DNA of 64,000 bases. It comes from Stenotrophomonas pavanii. Lineage in GTDB: Bacteria > Pseudomonadota > Gammaproteobacteria > Xanthomonadales > Xanthomonadaceae. Below the pieces are notes generated by a model that saw only the letters and a list, made by a program, of their open reading frames with translations, had not been told where the DNA came from and searched no databases. Location: contig NZ_FNFQ01000001.1 in assembly GCF_900101175.1 (NCBI RefSeq), forward strand, positions 496,001 to 560,000. The letters are read 5' to 3'. Positions 39,070 to 48,552 of the stretch are shown here, piece after piece (position 1 is the stretch's first letter; each line of letters opens with the position of its first letter). The position numbers and the translations under genes are program-made.

Positions 39070-40665
39070 ATGGCTGCCGTCATGTACCTGCCCCGCTCGC
39101 CCCTGCGCCACGCCGATGCCGACCCCGGCCGCCCGATCATCTGGACCGTCAGCGTTTCGCGCCTGACCGGCCTGCTCGGTGACGTCATTCCCGAGTTCGA
39201 CCGTCGCGCGCGCATCGAGCAGATCAGCCTCGGCTTCGAGGAAGCGGTGGCCGTGATCGGCCAACGCCTGCGCCGGGAACACTGCGACGTGGTCATCGCC
39301 GGCGGCTCCAATGCGGCGTGGCTGCGTGGCCGGCTGGAGCTGCCGCTGGTGCCGATCCAGGCCAACGGCTTCGACCTGATGGAAGCGCTGGCGCGCGCGC
39401 GGCGGATCGCCAGCCGCATCGGCCTGGTCACCCACGCCAGCGACGTACCGGTGTTCAGCAACTTCCAGCAGAGTTTTGGCCTGGAGATCGAGCACCGTCG
39501 CTTCGTCACCCGCGAGGACGCACGCGACTGCATTGCCGACCTGCGTGCCAACGGCATCGAAGTGATCGTCGGCACCGGCATGGCCATCGACCATGCCGAG
39601 CAGGCCGGCCTGCCCGGCGTGCTGCTGTACTCGGCCGATTCGGTACGGCAGGCGTTCGAACACGCCCTCGAACTGACCCAGGCCCTGGCCCGCTCCACGG
39701 GCAGCCGGCCGCCCCTGCGCCGGCGCCCGGCAGTGCGCAGCGACGCGCATGAACTGCTCGGCGACAGCGACGCGATGGCACAGGTGCGTGCGCAGATCGC
39801 GCTCTACGCGCCGCATGACAGCACCGTGCTGGTCAGCGGCGAAACCGGCACCGGCAAGGAACTGGTGGCGCGCCAGCTGCATGCGGCCAGTGGCCGTCGT
39901 GGACGCTTCGTGGCGCTGAACTGCGGCGCGATCAGTGAGTCGCTGCTGGAAGCCGAACTGTTCGGCTACAGCGACGGCGCCTTCACCGGCGCGCGTCGCG
40001 GCGGCCGCGTCGGCCTGGTCGAAGCGGCCGACGGCGGCACCCTGTTCCTGGATGAAATCGGCGAGCTGCCGCTACCGCTGCAGACCCGCCTGCTGCGGGT
40101 GCTGGAGGAACGGGAGGTGCTGCGCGTCGGCGCCACCGAACCGACCCCGGTCGACCTGCGCGTGGTGGCCGCCACCCTGCAGTCGCTGGAGCAGCGCGCG
40201 GCGACCGGCAGCTTCCGTCGCGACCTGTACTATCGGCTGGCCGCGCTGCGCATCACCCTGCCCGCGCTGCGCGCGCGACGTGGTGACATCCCGTTGCTGG
40301 CACAGCACTTCTTCCGCCAGCTGCGTGGCATCGACGCGCCATTGGATGAGGAGGCACTGGCGGTACTGAGCGCGGCCGAGTGGCCGGGAAACGTGCGCGA
40401 ACTGCGCAATCTGGTCGATCGGCTGCGCATCCACTGGCAGCCCGGTGAAGGGCTGATCGATGCGGCGCGGCTGCTGCAGCTGGCACCCGAGCTGGTGCAT
40501 GAAGGTGTCGCGACGTTGCCGCTGGAAAGCAACGGCAAGCGGCCACCGCGTGCGCAGCTGGAAGCACTGCTGCGGGAACACCGGCATGATCGTGAGGGCA
40601 TGGCGCAGGCGCTGGGGGTATCCCGCACCACGCTGTGGCGCTGGTTGCGCGCTGAAGGCCTGTAA
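39070..40665 (+). CDS. prpR: Propionate catabolism operon regulator PrpR (sigma-54 activator)
   Basis: The product is 531 aa. The N-terminal PrpR_N sensor domain (about 20-215; [14 protein letters not shown] and related segments) binds 2-methylcitrate in characterised homologues. The AAA+ domain has Walker A GETGTGKE (257-264) and the sigma-54 contact loop GAFTGA (303-308). A Fis-type helix-turn-helix lies at the C-terminus ([18 protein letters not shown]). Start choice is uncertain: TTG 39037, ATG 39046, 39070 and 39082 are in frame. The first two lie inside the TGAAACAT boxes, so 39070 is preferred. It is divergent from prpB. Confidence 0.94.
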   Translation: MAAVMYLPRSPLRHADADPGRPIIWTVSVSRLTGLLGDVIPEFDRRARIEQISLGFEEAVAVIGQRLRREHCDVVIAGGSNAAWLRGRLELPLVPIQANGFDLMEALARARRIASRIGLVTHASDVPVFSNFQQSFGLEIEHRRFVTREDARDCIADLRANGIEVIVGTGMAIDHAEQAGLPGVLLYSADSVRQAFEHALELTQALARSTGSRPPLRRRPAVRSDAHELLGDSDAMAQVRAQIALYAPHDSTVLVSGETGTGKELVARQLHAASGRRGRFVALNCGAISESLLEAELFGYSDGAFTGARRGGRVGLVEAADGGTLFLDEIGELPLPLQTRLLRVLEEREVLRVGATEPTPVDLRVVAATLQSLEQRAATGSFRRDLYYRLAALRITLPALRARRGDIPLLAQHFFRQLRGIDAPLDEEALAVLSAAEWPGNVRELRNLVDRLRIHWQPGEGLIDAARLLQLAPELVHEGVATLPLESNGKRPPRAQLEALLREHRHDREGMAQALGVSRTTLWRWLRAEGL

Positions 40666-40725
40666 AGCCGAGCCCATGCTCGGCTGATGTTCGCGCGAAA
40701 GCAGCCGGGCATGGCCCGGCTCTAC
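40662..40725. repeat. Inverted pair of GTA(G/A)AGCCGAGC repeats
   Basis: GTAAAGCCGAGCCCATGCTCGGCT faces AGCCGGGCATGGCCCGGCTCTAC with a 17-bp spacer. It is a REP-like dimer between the convergent ends of prpR and the NIF3-like gene, and it overlaps the prpR stop codon. Confidence 0.75.
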
Positions 40726-41081
40726 AACCGCCGCCCGTCAGCGAGCAGCAGCTCGATGTCCTCCACCTGCACCACCGGTACCTGCCACGGATGATGCGGC
40801 ACGATGCCCTGCTCGAAGATGCGCTGCAGCCGCTGCGGATCGCGCGGCAGGCAAAATTCCAGGCGCACGCTGTCGACCACTTCGGTGCGACCCGCTTCAC
40901 CCTGCACGGGCGACGCCCCCATGCGTGGGCGGAACTGCTCGAATCCCGGCGCCGACCACCACATGCCATGCTCGTAGTCGCCGGCCGCGAGCGCATCCAC
41001 CGCGAGGATGCCCCGCTTCACTGCGTCCAGCGCGGCCGATGGAACAAACACCACCACGCGGTACAGCGCCACGCGATTCAC
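40722..41081 (-). CDS. Stand-alone YqfO/NIF3-associated (CutA-like) domain protein
   Basis: The product is 119 aa. It resembles the insert domain of YqfO/NIF3 proteins, found alone in many proteobacteria: N-terminal ALYRVVVFVPSAALDAVKRG, central AAGDYEHGMWWSAPGFEQFR with GEAGRTEVVDSVRLEF, and the C-terminal HHPWQVPVVQVEDIEL (HPYE-like). A PII/CutA-type fold is expected; the function is unknown. The GTG at 41081 overlaps the acetyltransferase stop (GTGA), with GGAG upstream, so it is the third gene of the pdxH operon. Confidence 0.8.
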   Translation of the reverse strand: MNRVALYRVVVFVPSAALDAVKRGILAVDALAAGDYEHGMWWSAPGFEQFRPRMGASPVQGEAGRTEVVDSVRLEFCLPRDPQRLQRIFEQGIVPHHPWQVPVVQVEDIELLLADGRRL

Positions 41082-41539
41082 GCCGATGGCTCCAGTGGCA
41101 TGCGGAAATAGACCACCCGTTCGGTCTCTTCGAAGCCGCAGGCCCGATGCGCGGCGTGAGCCTGCACGTCTTCCACGCGACTGTCCGAAGCCAGTTCGCG
41201 GCAGCCCGCGTCGCGCGTCCATGCCCGCACCGCCGCCAGCAGGGCGCGGCCCACGCCGCGGCCTTGCCACTGCGACTGCACGTACCAGCCCTCCAGGAAG
41301 CCCACCGGCGAGGAATCGGTGCCGTTCACGTAGTCATGGCGCAGGCGCACTTCGGCGAAGCCGATCGCCTGGCCACCCGCTGCACACGCCAGGAAAACCG
41401 CACCTGCGTCCTCGGCCAGCGCCGCCACCAGCGTCTCCAGCGGATCATCGGCATCGGGCCACAGGCCCAGACGCAGCTGCGCCCACGCGACCGCATCGGC
41501 CGCCGTGGCCGGGCGGATCGTGGCCGCGCTGCCGGTCAC
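41078..41539 (-). CDS. aac(6')-Iz: Aminoglycoside 6'-N-acetyltransferase, AAC(6')-Iz-like
   Basis: The product is 153 aa, exactly the length of the chromosomal AAC(6')-Iz/Iak enzymes of S. maltophilia. Matching segments include [39 protein letters not shown] and [20 protein letters not shown]. The acetyl-CoA loop reads [10 protein letters not shown] (GNAT fold). Such enzymes acetylate the 6'-amino group of tobramycin, amikacin and related drugs. It begins with GTG overlapping the pdxH stop (GTGA) and ends overlapping the NIF3-like start. The allele number and drug range cannot be settled by eye. Confidence 0.85.
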   Translation of the reverse strand: MTGSAATIRPATAADAVAWAQLRLGLWPDADDPLETLVAALAEDAGAVFLACAAGGQAIGFAEVRLRHDYVNGTDSSPVGFLEGWYVQSQWQGRGVGRALLAAVRAWTRDAGCRELASDSRVEDVQAHAAHRACGFEETERVVYFRMPLEPSA

Positions 41540-42135
41540 GGGTACAGCAGGCGCTTGCTCCAGCGCCCTTCCGCACCGGCTTCATAGCACCAGCGCTCGT
41601 GCAGGCGGAACTGCGCGCCGTACCAGAACTCGATGCGGTCGGGCACCACGCGCAGGCCGCTCCAGCCTTCCGGGCGCGGCACGTCCTTGCCTTCGAAGCG
41701 CGCTTCGACCTCGGCCACGCGCGCGTCGAACTCCTCGCGGGTTGCCAGCGTCTTCGACTGCTGCGAGGCCCAGGCGCCGATCTGGCTCATGCGCGGGCGG
41801 CTGGCGAAATAGGCGTCGGCCTCGGCGTCGGCGACCTGCTCGACACGACCCTCGATGCGCACCTGGATGCCGGCCTCGCGCAGGCTGCGCCACAGGAACA
41901 GCAGCGCGGCCTGCGGATTGGACCGCAGCTCACGGCCCTTGTGGCTGTCCAGGTGCGTGTAGAAGACGAAGCCGCGCTCGTCGAAGGCCTTCAGCAGCAC
42001 GGTGCGCGCCGATGGGCGCCCCTGCGCATCTGCAGTCGCCACGGTCATCGCGTTGGGCTCGACCTCGCGGCTCTGTTTGGCCTCCTCGAACAGGCGGGCA
42101 AACGTGGACAGGGCTTCGGCGTACAGGTCGCTCAT
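41536..42135 (-). CDS. pdxH: Pyridoxine/pyridoxamine 5'-phosphate oxidase
   Basis: This 199-aa FMN-dependent enzyme makes pyridoxal 5'-phosphate. Diagnostic segments are [39 protein letters not shown] and the C-terminal [18 protein letters not shown] with RLYP-type end (RLLYP). It is the first gene of a three-gene coupled operon with the acetyltransferase and NIF3-like genes. The promoter lies in the short gap before the divergent kinase gene (42136-42175). Confidence 0.96.
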   Translation of the reverse strand: MSDLYAEALSTFARLFEEAKQSREVEPNAMTVATADAQGRPSARTVLLKAFDERGFVFYTHLDSHKGRELRSNPQAALLFLWRSLREAGIQVRIEGRVEQVADAEADAYFASRPRMSQIGAWASQQSKTLATREEFDARVAEVEARFEGKDVPRPEGWSGLRVVPDRIEFWYGAQFRLHERWCYEAGAEGRWSKRLLYP

Positions 42136-42175
42136 GATGGCGTTGTTCTCACACGGTTTGGGCTATTGTGGCTGC

Positions 42176-43003
42176 ATGGCCGCTGCTGCGTATATGCCCC
42201 AGGTGAAAGGATTCCCCGAAACATTGGCCGAACAGGCGCTGGACGATGCACTGTCCAGCGGTGCAGCGGTTCCAGTATTGGCGATCAGCGGCCTGCAGGG
42301 GAGCGGCAAATCGACGCTGGCCGCACAGGTGGTCGCACGCGCCCGGGCCCGCGGCCTGTGCGCGGCCAGCCTGTCGATCGACGATGTCTACCTGACCCGT
42401 GCGCAGCGCCAGCGCCTGGCGCGCCAGGTGCATCCGCTGCTGATGACCCGCGGCCCACCCGGTACCCATGACCTGACGCTGGCGCACAGCGTGCTGGACG
42501 CCGTGGCAGCGCGCCGCCCCCTGGCGATGCCGCGCTTTGACAAGCTGGCCGATGAACGCTTGGCCGAGGCGCAATGGCCGCACCTGGGCACGCCACTGGA
42601 CCTGCTGGTGTTCGAGGGATGGTTCCTCGGTACGCCCGCGCAGGATGACGCTGCGCTGGACGCCCCGTTGAACGCGCTGGAACGCGAAGCCGACAGCGAC
42701 GGCCGCTGGCGCCGCTGGTGCAACCAGGCGCTGGCCCGCGACTACCCCGCGCTGTGGCAGCGTTGCGACCGCCTGTGGTTCCTGCAACCGCCGGATTTCG
42801 CGGTCGTACCGCGCTGGCGCTGGCAGCAGGAGCAGAACCTGCAGGCCGCGCAGCCGGGCCGGCACGGCATGAGCCGGCCGCAGCTGGAGCGTTTCGTGCA
42901 GTACTACGAGCGGGTCAGCCGGCAGGCACTGCGCACGCTTCCCACGCTCGCCGACCACGTCGTGGTCCTGGACGGCCAGCGGCAGGTGCAGGCCGTGCGC
43001 TGA
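42176..43003 (+). CDS. P-loop kinase, probable D-glycerate 3-kinase-like
   Basis: The product is 275 aa. Walker A is GLQGSGKST, followed by SIDDVYLT and the GPPGTHDL segment. LLVFEGWFLG and the C-terminal FVQYYERVSRQAL (YERLTR-like) match the GLYK-type glycerate kinases and related uncharacterised kinases of the phosphoribulokinase/uridine kinase fold. ATG 42176 is chosen; ATG 42194 is also possible. It is divergent from pdxH. Glycerate as the substrate is inferred from family resemblance only. Confidence 0.82.
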   Translation: MAAAAYMPQVKGFPETLAEQALDDALSSGAAVPVLAISGLQGSGKSTLAAQVVARARARGLCAASLSIDDVYLTRAQRQRLARQVHPLLMTRGPPGTHDLTLAHSVLDAVAARRPLAMPRFDKLADERLAEAQWPHLGTPLDLLVFEGWFLGTPAQDDAALDAPLNALEREADSDGRWRRWCNQALARDYPALWQRCDRLWFLQPPDFAVVPRWRWQQEQNLQAAQPGRHGMSRPQLERFVQYYERVSRQALRTLPTLADHVVVLDGQRQVQAVR

Positions 43004-43009
43004 GCGCGG

Positions 43010-43213
43010 CTATTCCACCAGGAAGGTCACCCGCAGGTTGACCCGCCATTCGGTGATCTCGCCGCTGCCGTTGGTGACCACCTTGGTCTCGTTCACCCAG
43101 GCGCCCTGGATGCCCTTGACCGTCTCGGAAACCTTCTTCAGTCCGCTGCGCACCGCATCCTCCACGCTCTTCGGCGAGGAGGCGGTGATCTCGATGACCT
43201 TGGCGACCGTCAT
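43010..43213 (-). CDS. Dodecin family protein
   Basis: This 67-aa protein forms a dodecameric flavin (FMN/riboflavin) storage particle in characterised homologues. The whole sequence fits the family: VAKVIEITASSPKSVEDAVR, then GLKKVSETVKGIQGAWVNE, ending in RVNLRVTFLVE with the flavin-stacking Trp (GAWVNE). ATG 43213 opens at MTVAKVIE. It is convergent with the kinase gene (6-bp gap) and divergent from aroK. Confidence 0.93.
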   Translation of the reverse strand: MTVAKVIEITASSPKSVEDAVRSGLKKVSETVKGIQGAWVNETKVVTNGSGEITEWRVNLRVTFLVE

Positions 43214-43311
43214 GACCTGTGCTCCGGTTGGCGCGGGAACCCCCGCAGGAATGCCCACCCTGACGTGAAGAACGTAAAGGCCAGGGCACGGAGGTGTTAG
43301 CATCAGAGGGC

Positions 43312-43854
43312 ATGAATCCTGCTCCGAACCTGATCCTGATCGGCCCGATGGGCGCCGGCAAAACCTGCATCGGCCGCCGCCTGGCCGAGCGCTTCACGCT
43401 GGACTTCGTCGATGTCGACCAGGCCATCGTCGAGGCTGCCGGCGCCGGCATCCCGACCATTTTCGAGCATGCCGGCGAAGCCGGTTTCCGCCACCATGAA
43501 CGCCAGGCCCTGGCCCGCGTGCTGGAAGGCCGCGGCCAGCTGGTTTCTACCGGCGGTGGCGCGGTGCTGGATCCGGACAACCGTGCACTGATCGCCCAGC
43601 GTGGCTTCGTGGTCTACCTGCGGGTCAGCGTGGCCGCGCAGCTGGAACGCCTCGCCCGCGACAAGGGCCGGCCGCTGCTGCAGCGCCCGGACCGCGAGCA
43701 GGTGCTGCACGATCTGGCCGCGCACCGCGACCCGCTGTACCGCGAACTGGCCGACCTCACCCTCGATACCGACCCGTACACCGCTGCCGACGCGACCGCC
43801 CAGCTGGTGGTCAAGCTGGCCACGCAATGGCAGCGCCAGGACCTGAACGCATGA
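43312..43854 (+). CDS. aroK: Shikimate kinase
   Basis: This 180-aa enzyme phosphorylates shikimate in aromatic amino-acid synthesis. The P-loop is GPMGAGKT (11-18). [21 protein letters not shown] and STGGGAVLD (shikimate and Mg sites) are intact. AGAGGGC precedes the ATG at 43312. The stop overlaps the aroB ATG (ATGA), the classic aroKB arrangement. Confidence 0.97.
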   Translation: MNPAPNLILIGPMGAGKTCIGRRLAERFTLDFVDVDQAIVEAAGAGIPTIFEHAGEAGFRHHERQALARVLEGRGQLVSTGGGAVLDPDNRALIAQRGFVVYLRVSVAAQLERLARDKGRPLLQRPDREQVLHDLAAHRDPLYRELADLTLDTDPYTAADATAQLVVKLATQWQRQDLNA

Positions 43855-44963
43855 CTTCTCCCGCCTTGCTGCAGGTCGCCGTTGGCGGCGACCGGCCCTA
43901 CTCCATCACCATCGGCGCAGGCGCGCAGGCCGACGGCGCCGCGCTGGCCGCGCATGTGCGCGGCCGCCATGTGCTGCTGCTCAGCGACAGCGAAGTGGCC
44001 CCGCGTTATCTGGCGCCGGTGAAGCAGGCGCTGCTGGCCGCGCGCCCCGACCTGATCGTCGGCGAGCATGTCCTCGCCGCGGGCGAAGCGTCCAAGACCC
44101 TGGCCGAATTCGGCCGCGCGATCGAAGCGCTGGCTGCGCTCGGCGCCACCCGCGATGCCTGCGTGTTCGCGCTCGGCGGCGGCGTGGTCGGTGATCTCGC
44201 CGGGTTTGCCGCGGCCTGCTGGATGCGCGGCGTCGACTGCGTGCAGCTGCCCACCACCCTGCTGGCGATGGTCGATTCGTCAGTCGGTGGCAAGACCGCG
44301 GTCGACATTCCGGCCGGCAAGAACCTGGTCGGTGCGTTCCATCCGCCGCGCGCGGTCATCGCCGATACCCGCGTGCTGGCCACCCTGCCGCCGCGCGAGC
44401 TGCGTGCGGGCCTGGCCGAAGTGGTCAAGTACGGCGCGCTGGGTGATGCCGTGTTCTTCGAATGGCTGCAGCAGCATGCCGATGCGCTGCTGGCCGGCGA
44501 GGATGCCACGCTGGCCGAAGCCATCGCGCGCAGCTGCCGGCACAAGGCCGCGATCGTCGAGCGCGATCCGTTCGAGAAGGGCGAACGTGCCCTGCTCAAC
44601 CTCGGCCACACCTTCGGCCATGCCATCGAAACCGAGCAGGGCTACTCCGCGCCCGGCCGCGATGCGCTGAACCATGGCGAGGCGGTGGCGGTGGGCATGG
44701 TGCTGGCGGCGAAGCTGTCCACCGAGCTGGGGCTGGCCGACGATGCCGACCGCGTGCGCCTGCAGGCGTTGCTGGAACGCCTGGGCCTGCCCGTGGCGAT
44801 CCCGGCCGGGCTCGACCCGCAGGCCCTGCTCGGCCGCATGCGCCTGGACAAGAAGAACGTGGCCGGCCGCCTGCGCCTGGTGCTGTGGCGCGGCATGGGG
44901 CGTGCCGAAGTGGTGCCGGACGTGGATGAGGCGGCGGTGCTGAAGGTGCTGTCGGCCCGGTAG
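43851..44963 (+). CDS. aroB: 3-Dehydroquinate synthase
   Basis: This 370-aa NAD- and metal-dependent enzyme converts DAHP to 3-dehydroquinate. Visible motifs include [33 protein letters not shown], the Zn-binding [10 protein letters not shown] and [10 protein letters not shown]. It is translationally coupled to aroK. A degenerate repeat follows, then the WGR-domain gene. Confidence 0.98.
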   Translation: MTSPALLQVAVGGDRPYSITIGAGAQADGAALAAHVRGRHVLLLSDSEVAPRYLAPVKQALLAARPDLIVGEHVLAAGEASKTLAEFGRAIEALAALGATRDACVFALGGGVVGDLAGFAAACWMRGVDCVQLPTTLLAMVDSSVGGKTAVDIPAGKNLVGAFHPPRAVIADTRVLATLPPRELRAGLAEVVKYGALGDAVFFEWLQQHADALLAGEDATLAEAIARSCRHKAAIVERDPFEKGERALLNLGHTFGHAIETEQGYSAPGRDALNHGEAVAVGMVLAAKLSTELGLADDADRVRLQALLERLGLPVAIPAGLDPQALLGRMRLDKKNVAGRLRLVLWRGMGRAEVVPDVDEAAVLKVLSAR

Positions 44964-45009
44964 AGCCGGGCTGCGCGGCAGGATTGCCAGCCAGCGGCCG
45001 GCACGACCG
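44960..45009. repeat. Degenerate REP/SMAG sequence
   Basis: GGTAGAGCCGGGCTGCGCGGC (overlapping the aroB stop) is followed by TTGCCAGCCAGCGGCCGGCACGACC, a SMAG half with changes. It appears to be a decayed dimer. Confidence 0.6.
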
Positions 45010-45050
45010 CGTTGCGGCCGGGGTCACCCTGGCCCCGCTACAATCGGCCC

Positions 45051-45290
45051 ATGCACGTCTACCTGCAACATCCCGACGCCGGTGCGCAGGCACCGCGCTT
45101 CCTGCGCCTGAGCCTGCAGCCGGACCTGTTTGGCGGCTGGGAGCTGCTGCGCGAGAGCGGCCGCGTCGGCAGCCGCTCGCAGTTGCGGCGCGAGCTGTTC
45201 CTGCACGCTGACGAAGCCCGCCACGCCTTCGAGAAGGCCCGCGATGCCGAACTGCATCGCGGTTTCCAGATTCTCTCGCACGGCGACTGA
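45051..45290 (+). CDS. WGR-domain small protein
   Basis: The product is 79 aa, almost entirely a WGR-like domain: [35 protein letters not shown], of which the [13 protein letters not shown] part is the core. In eukaryotes the domain occurs in PARPs; in bacteria small stand-alone versions are common and uncharacterised, perhaps binding nucleic acids. ATG 45051 is used. It sits 35 bp before hemE and is probably co-transcribed with it. Confidence 0.8.
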   Translation: MHVYLQHPDAGAQAPRFLRLSLQPDLFGGWELLRESGRVGSRSQLRRELFLHADEARHAFEKARDAELHRGFQILSHGD

Positions 45291-45325
45291 CGCCGCTGCC
45301 AACTTTCGCCCAAGGAATGCCCATC

Positions 45326-46399
45326 GTGACCAGCCCTCTCCGCAACGATCGCCTGCTGCGCGCCCTGCGCCGCGAACCGGTGGACTGCACCCCTGTCTGG
45401 CTGATGCGCCAGGCCGGCCGCTACCTGCCGGAGTACCGCGCGACCCGGGCCAAGGCCGGCAGCTTCCTGGCCATGGCCAAGACCCCGGAGATTGCCTGCG
45501 AAGTCACCCTGCAGCCGCTGCGCCGCTTCCCGCTGGATGCGGCCATCCTGTTCTCGGACATCCTCACCATTCCCGATGCGATGGGCCTGGAGCTGTACTT
45601 CGTCGAAGGCGAAGGCCCGAAGTTCCGGCACCCGGTGCGTGACGAAGCCGCCATCGCCCGGCTGGCGGTGCCGGACATGGAACAGGACCTGGGCTACGTG
45701 ATGGATGCGGTGCGCCTGATCCGCCGCGAACTGGACGGCCAGGTGCCGCTGATCGGCTTCTCCGGCAGCCCGTGGACACTGGCCTGCTACATGGTGGAAG
45801 GCGGTGGCAGCAAGGACTTTGCGCGCATCAAGGCCATGGCACTGAACCACCCGCAGGCCCTGCACCGCCTGCTGGAGGTCACCACCGACGCCGTGATCGC
45901 CTATCTCGGCGCGCAGCGCGCGGCCGGTGCACAGGCGCTGCAGGTGTTCGACACCTGGGGTGGCGTACTGTCGCCGTCGATGTACCGCGAGTTCTCGCTG
46001 CGCTACCTGCAGCGCATCGCCGAGGAGCTGGAGCGCGGCGAAGGCAGCGAGCGCACGCCGCTGATCCTGTTCGGCAAAGGCACCGGCCTGCACCTGGAAG
46101 CGCTGTCGCACACCGGTGCCGATGCGCTGGGCCTGGACTGGACGCTGGACCTGGACGAGGCACTGCGGCGCACTGGTGGCCGCGTCGCCCTGCAGGGCAA
46201 CCTCGACCCGACCACGCTGTACGCCTCGCCGGATGCGATCGCCGCGGCCGCCGCACGCGTGCTCGACACCTATGCCGCTGGCAACGGCGGCTCGCGCGAG
46301 GGCCATGTGTTCAACCTTGGCCACGGCATGTCGCCGGACATGGACCCGGCACACGTACAGGTGCTGGTCGACGCGGTGCACGCGCACAGCCAGCGCTGA
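45326..46399 (+). CDS. hemE: Uroporphyrinogen decarboxylase
   Basis: This 357-aa enzyme converts uroporphyrinogen III to coproporphyrinogen III in haem synthesis. The N-terminal signature [16 protein letters not shown] and the [19 protein letters not shown] loop are intact, as is the C-terminal [11 protein letters not shown]. Start choice: ATG at 45317 directly abuts the AAGGA ribosome-binding site, whereas the in-frame GTG at 45326 ([13 protein letters not shown]) has correct spacing from it, so GTG is preferred. Confidence 0.96.
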   Translation: MTSPLRNDRLLRALRREPVDCTPVWLMRQAGRYLPEYRATRAKAGSFLAMAKTPEIACEVTLQPLRRFPLDAAILFSDILTIPDAMGLELYFVEGEGPKFRHPVRDEAAIARLAVPDMEQDLGYVMDAVRLIRRELDGQVPLIGFSGSPWTLACYMVEGGGSKDFARIKAMALNHPQALHRLLEVTTDAVIAYLGAQRAAGAQALQVFDTWGGVLSPSMYREFSLRYLQRIAEELERGEGSERTPLILFGKGTGLHLEALSHTGADALGLDWTLDLDEALRRTGGRVALQGNLDPTTLYASPDAIAAAAARVLDTYAAGNGGSREGHVFNLGHGMSPDMDPAHVQVLVDAVHAHSQR

Positions 46400-46414
46400 G
46401 CATTCCGCAGGCCA

Positions 46415-46442
46415 TCACGGCGCGACCTTGATCGCGCCGTGA
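46415..46442. terminator. Hairpin after hemE
   Basis: TCACGGCGCGA-CCTTGA-TCGCGCCGTGA is an 11-bp perfect stem 16 bp after the hemE stop. There is no T run, so its role as a terminator is uncertain. Confidence 0.5.
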
Positions 46443-46491
46443 CCCGCAGTGCGCGATCATGGCGGCCCCCATGCTGCACCGGCCGCACGCC

Positions 46492-47901
46492 ATGCCTACA
46501 TCGTCATCGACCTACAACCGCCACCGCCCCCTGCTGTGGCTGGTGTCCCTGGCGATCTTCATGCAGATGCTGGACTCGACCATCGTCAACACGGCGCTGC
46601 CGGCGATGGCGGCCAGCCTGGGCGAGAGCCCGCTGCAGATGCAGTCGGTGGTGTTCAGCTACGCGCTGGCGGTGGCCACCTTCATTCCCGCCTCCGGCTG
46701 GATCGCCGACCGCTACGGCACCCGCCGCACGTTCCTGGTGGCGATCATCCTGTTCACCCTCGGCTCGCTTGCGTGCGCACTGGCCCAGCACCTGCACCAG
46801 CTGGTCGGGGCGCGCGTGCTGCAGGGCATCGGCGGCGCGATGCTGCTTCCCGTGGGCCGCCTGGCAGTGATGCGTTCGGTGCCACGCGAGGATTTCCTGC
46901 GCGCGATGAGCTTCATCGCCATCCCCGCGCTGGTTGGCCCACTGATCGGCCCCACGCTGGGCGGCTGGCTGGTCGAGATCGCCTCATGGCACTGGGTGTT
47001 CCTGATCAACCTGCCGATCGGCGTGATCGGTTTCATCGCCGCGATGAAGATCATGCCCGACCACTACGCCAGCCATCGCACCCGTTTCGACCTGCGTGGC
47101 TACATCATGCTGGCCTTCGCGATGGTGGTGCTGTCGCTGGCGCTGGACGGCATCTCCGGCCTGGGTACGCCACATGCGCTGGTGATGCTGATGACCGTGG
47201 CCGGCCTGGCTGCGCTGGTGGGTTACTGGCTGCACGCCGCCAACTCCACCGCACCGCTGTTTTCGCTGGCTTTGTTCCGTGTGCCCAGCTACCGCATCGG
47301 CATCCTGGGCAACCTGTTCTCGCGCATCGGCAGCAGTGCCATGCCGATGCTGATCCCGTTGCTGCTGCAGGTCGGCCTCGGCCTGGGCCCGATGAACGCC
47401 GGCCTGATGATGGTGCCGGTGGCGGCGGCCGGCATGGTGTCGAAGAAGCTGGCGGTGAAGCTGGTCGAGCGCTATGGCTACCGCCGCGTGCTGATGGTCA
47501 ACACCGTGCTGGTGGGCCTGGCGATGGCCAGCTTCATCCTGATGACACCGGGCCAGCACCTGGCCTGGCGCCTGCTGCAACTGGCCTTCTTCGGTGCGGT
47601 CAATTCGCTGCAGTTCACCGTGATGAACACCGTGACCCTGCGCGATCTGGACCGCGAATTCGCCAGCTCCGGCAACAGCCTGCTGTCGATGGTGATGATG
47701 CTGGCCGCCGGTTTCGGTGCCGCAGCCGCCGGCAGCCTGCTGGCCGCGTTCGGCAATCACCTGGACAGCAACAGCGCCACCGCAGCGCTGCACGCGACAT
47801 TCCTGTGCGTCGGCGCGATCACCCTGACCTCGACGATGATCTTCTGGCAGCTGCCCGACACCATGCCCGAACCGCGGCAGGTCGAGCACGTCGCGGAGTG
47901 A
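46492..47901 (+). CDS. mdtD: DHA2-family MFS multidrug exporter, MdtD-like
   Basis: The product is about 469 aa from ATG 46492; ATG 46459 would add 11 residues. Fourteen hydrophobic segments are expected. FMQMLDSTIVNTALPAMAASLGESPL, of which DSTIVNTALP is motif D1 of the DHA2 exporters, closely parallels E. coli MdtD, as do VGRLAVMRSVPRE, GPLIGPTLGGWLVE and ASSGNSLLSMVM. These transporters export drugs or metabolites by proton antiport. Substrates are unknown. It is a single gene after hemE. Confidence 0.9.
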   Translation: MPTSSSTYNRHRPLLWLVSLAIFMQMLDSTIVNTALPAMAASLGESPLQMQSVVFSYALAVATFIPASGWIADRYGTRRTFLVAIILFTLGSLACALAQHLHQLVGARVLQGIGGAMLLPVGRLAVMRSVPREDFLRAMSFIAIPALVGPLIGPTLGGWLVEIASWHWVFLINLPIGVIGFIAAMKIMPDHYASHRTRFDLRGYIMLAFAMVVLSLALDGISGLGTPHALVMLMTVAGLAALVGYWLHAANSTAPLFSLALFRVPSYRIGILGNLFSRIGSSAMPMLIPLLLQVGLGLGPMNAGLMMVPVAAAGMVSKKLAVKLVERYGYRRVLMVNTVLVGLAMASFILMTPGQHLAWRLLQLAFFGAVNSLQFTVMNTVTLRDLDREFASSGNSLLSMVMMLAAGFGAAAAGSLLAAFGNHLDSNSATAALHATFLCVGAITLTSTMIFWQLPDTMPEPRQVEHVAE

Positions 47902-47936
47902 AGGGGTTCGGCAGGGCCTGCGGCCCTGCACCCGCG

Positions 47937-47960
47937 GTAGTGCCGGCCGCTGGCCGGCAA
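47937..47960 (+). repeat. SMAG/REP palindrome (single)
   Basis: GTAGTGCCGGCCGCTGGCCGG is followed by CA. It is a canonical unit with the GTAG header, 36 bp after the mdtD stop. Confidence 0.85.
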
Positions 47961-47986
47961 CAACAACAGCGAGCATTCCGTGGGTT

Positions 47987-48170
47987 GGCGGGGCGGTGTG
48001 GGCTTGCAGCACACGCCGTAAACCCCGCTCTGCGGTCCGGCCCAGCCGCTGGCGGCTGGGCGTTCGGGTGCTCGCGAAGCAGTGCTTCGCAAGCAAAGCG
48101 CCCTCACCCCTGGGGGCTCGATGGCGCCATCCATGGCGCCAACGGTCCTGCAAGCCCACACCGCCCCACC
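47987..48170 (-). repeat. Long inverted-repeat element A
   Basis: Perfect 20-bp arms (47990-48009 and 48148-48167) enclose 138 bp that themselves fold. The inner hairpins are GGCGCCAT-CC-ATGGCGCC (48123-48140), CCCAGCCG-CTGG-CGGCTGGG (48041-48060) and a GCGAAGCA/TGCTTCGC palindrome. Read on the minus strand it has CATGGATG in the loop of the first hairpin, then AGCCCCCA, and GGGGTTTACGGCGT next to the last arm. The same order of motifs occurs in element B on the plus strand. Confidence 0.75.
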
Positions 48171-48230
48171 TCTGACAGGTTCACGCGGCTGTGGGTAACA
48201 GCGACTGTTGGAACGCGCGGTTGTTGGTAG

Positions 48231-48250
48231 GTGTCGACCTTGGTCGACAC
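48231..48250. repeat. GTGTCGACC-TT-GGTCGACAC palindrome
   Basis: This is a perfect 9-bp inverted repeat preceded by GGTAG, comparable with 1481-1507. It is probably another REP-type intergenic repeat. Confidence 0.7.
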
Positions 48251-48276
48251 ATCTGTCAGATCTCGAATTCCAGATT

Positions 48277-48315
48277 GGGGTCAGAGCCCGTTGCGCAGCA
48301 ACGGGATCCGACCCC
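48277..48315. repeat. GGGGTC...GACCCC hairpin repeat
   Basis: GGGGTC and CCCGTTG pair with CAACGGG and GACCCC around a CGCA/G loop, with small internal mismatches. It is an imperfect palindrome of about 39 bp between elements A and B. Confidence 0.65.
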
Positions 48316-48346
48316 GTGCTCCGACAGATCGCGGAAAACTGTCGAA

Positions 48347-48448
48347 GGCGGGGTGGGTCCGGTTGCGGGAGTGTCCGCGGCATGGATGCCGCGGCCAAGC
48401 CCCCATGGATGGGTTTACGGCGTCTCCCGCAACCGGATCCACCCCGCC
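48347..48448 (+). repeat. Long inverted-repeat element B
   Basis: The 25-bp arms (48347-48371 and 48424-48448) match at 24 positions; the single difference would be a G-U pair in RNA. The 52-bp interior holds CCGCGGCAT-GG-ATGCCGCGG (48375-48394), then AAGC and CCCAT-GG-ATGGG (48402-48413), then TTTACGGCGT directly before the right arm. The motif order copies element A, which lies 177 bp to the left in opposite orientation. Confidence 0.75.
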
Positions 48449-48474
48449 ATCCCACAGGAAGCCAGCTTTTGCTT

Positions 48475-48506
<32 letters not shown>

Positions 48507-48552
48507 CCTCCGGCTTGCAGCAGGTGCAGAGCCGCAGGCCCTGCCGAACTCC

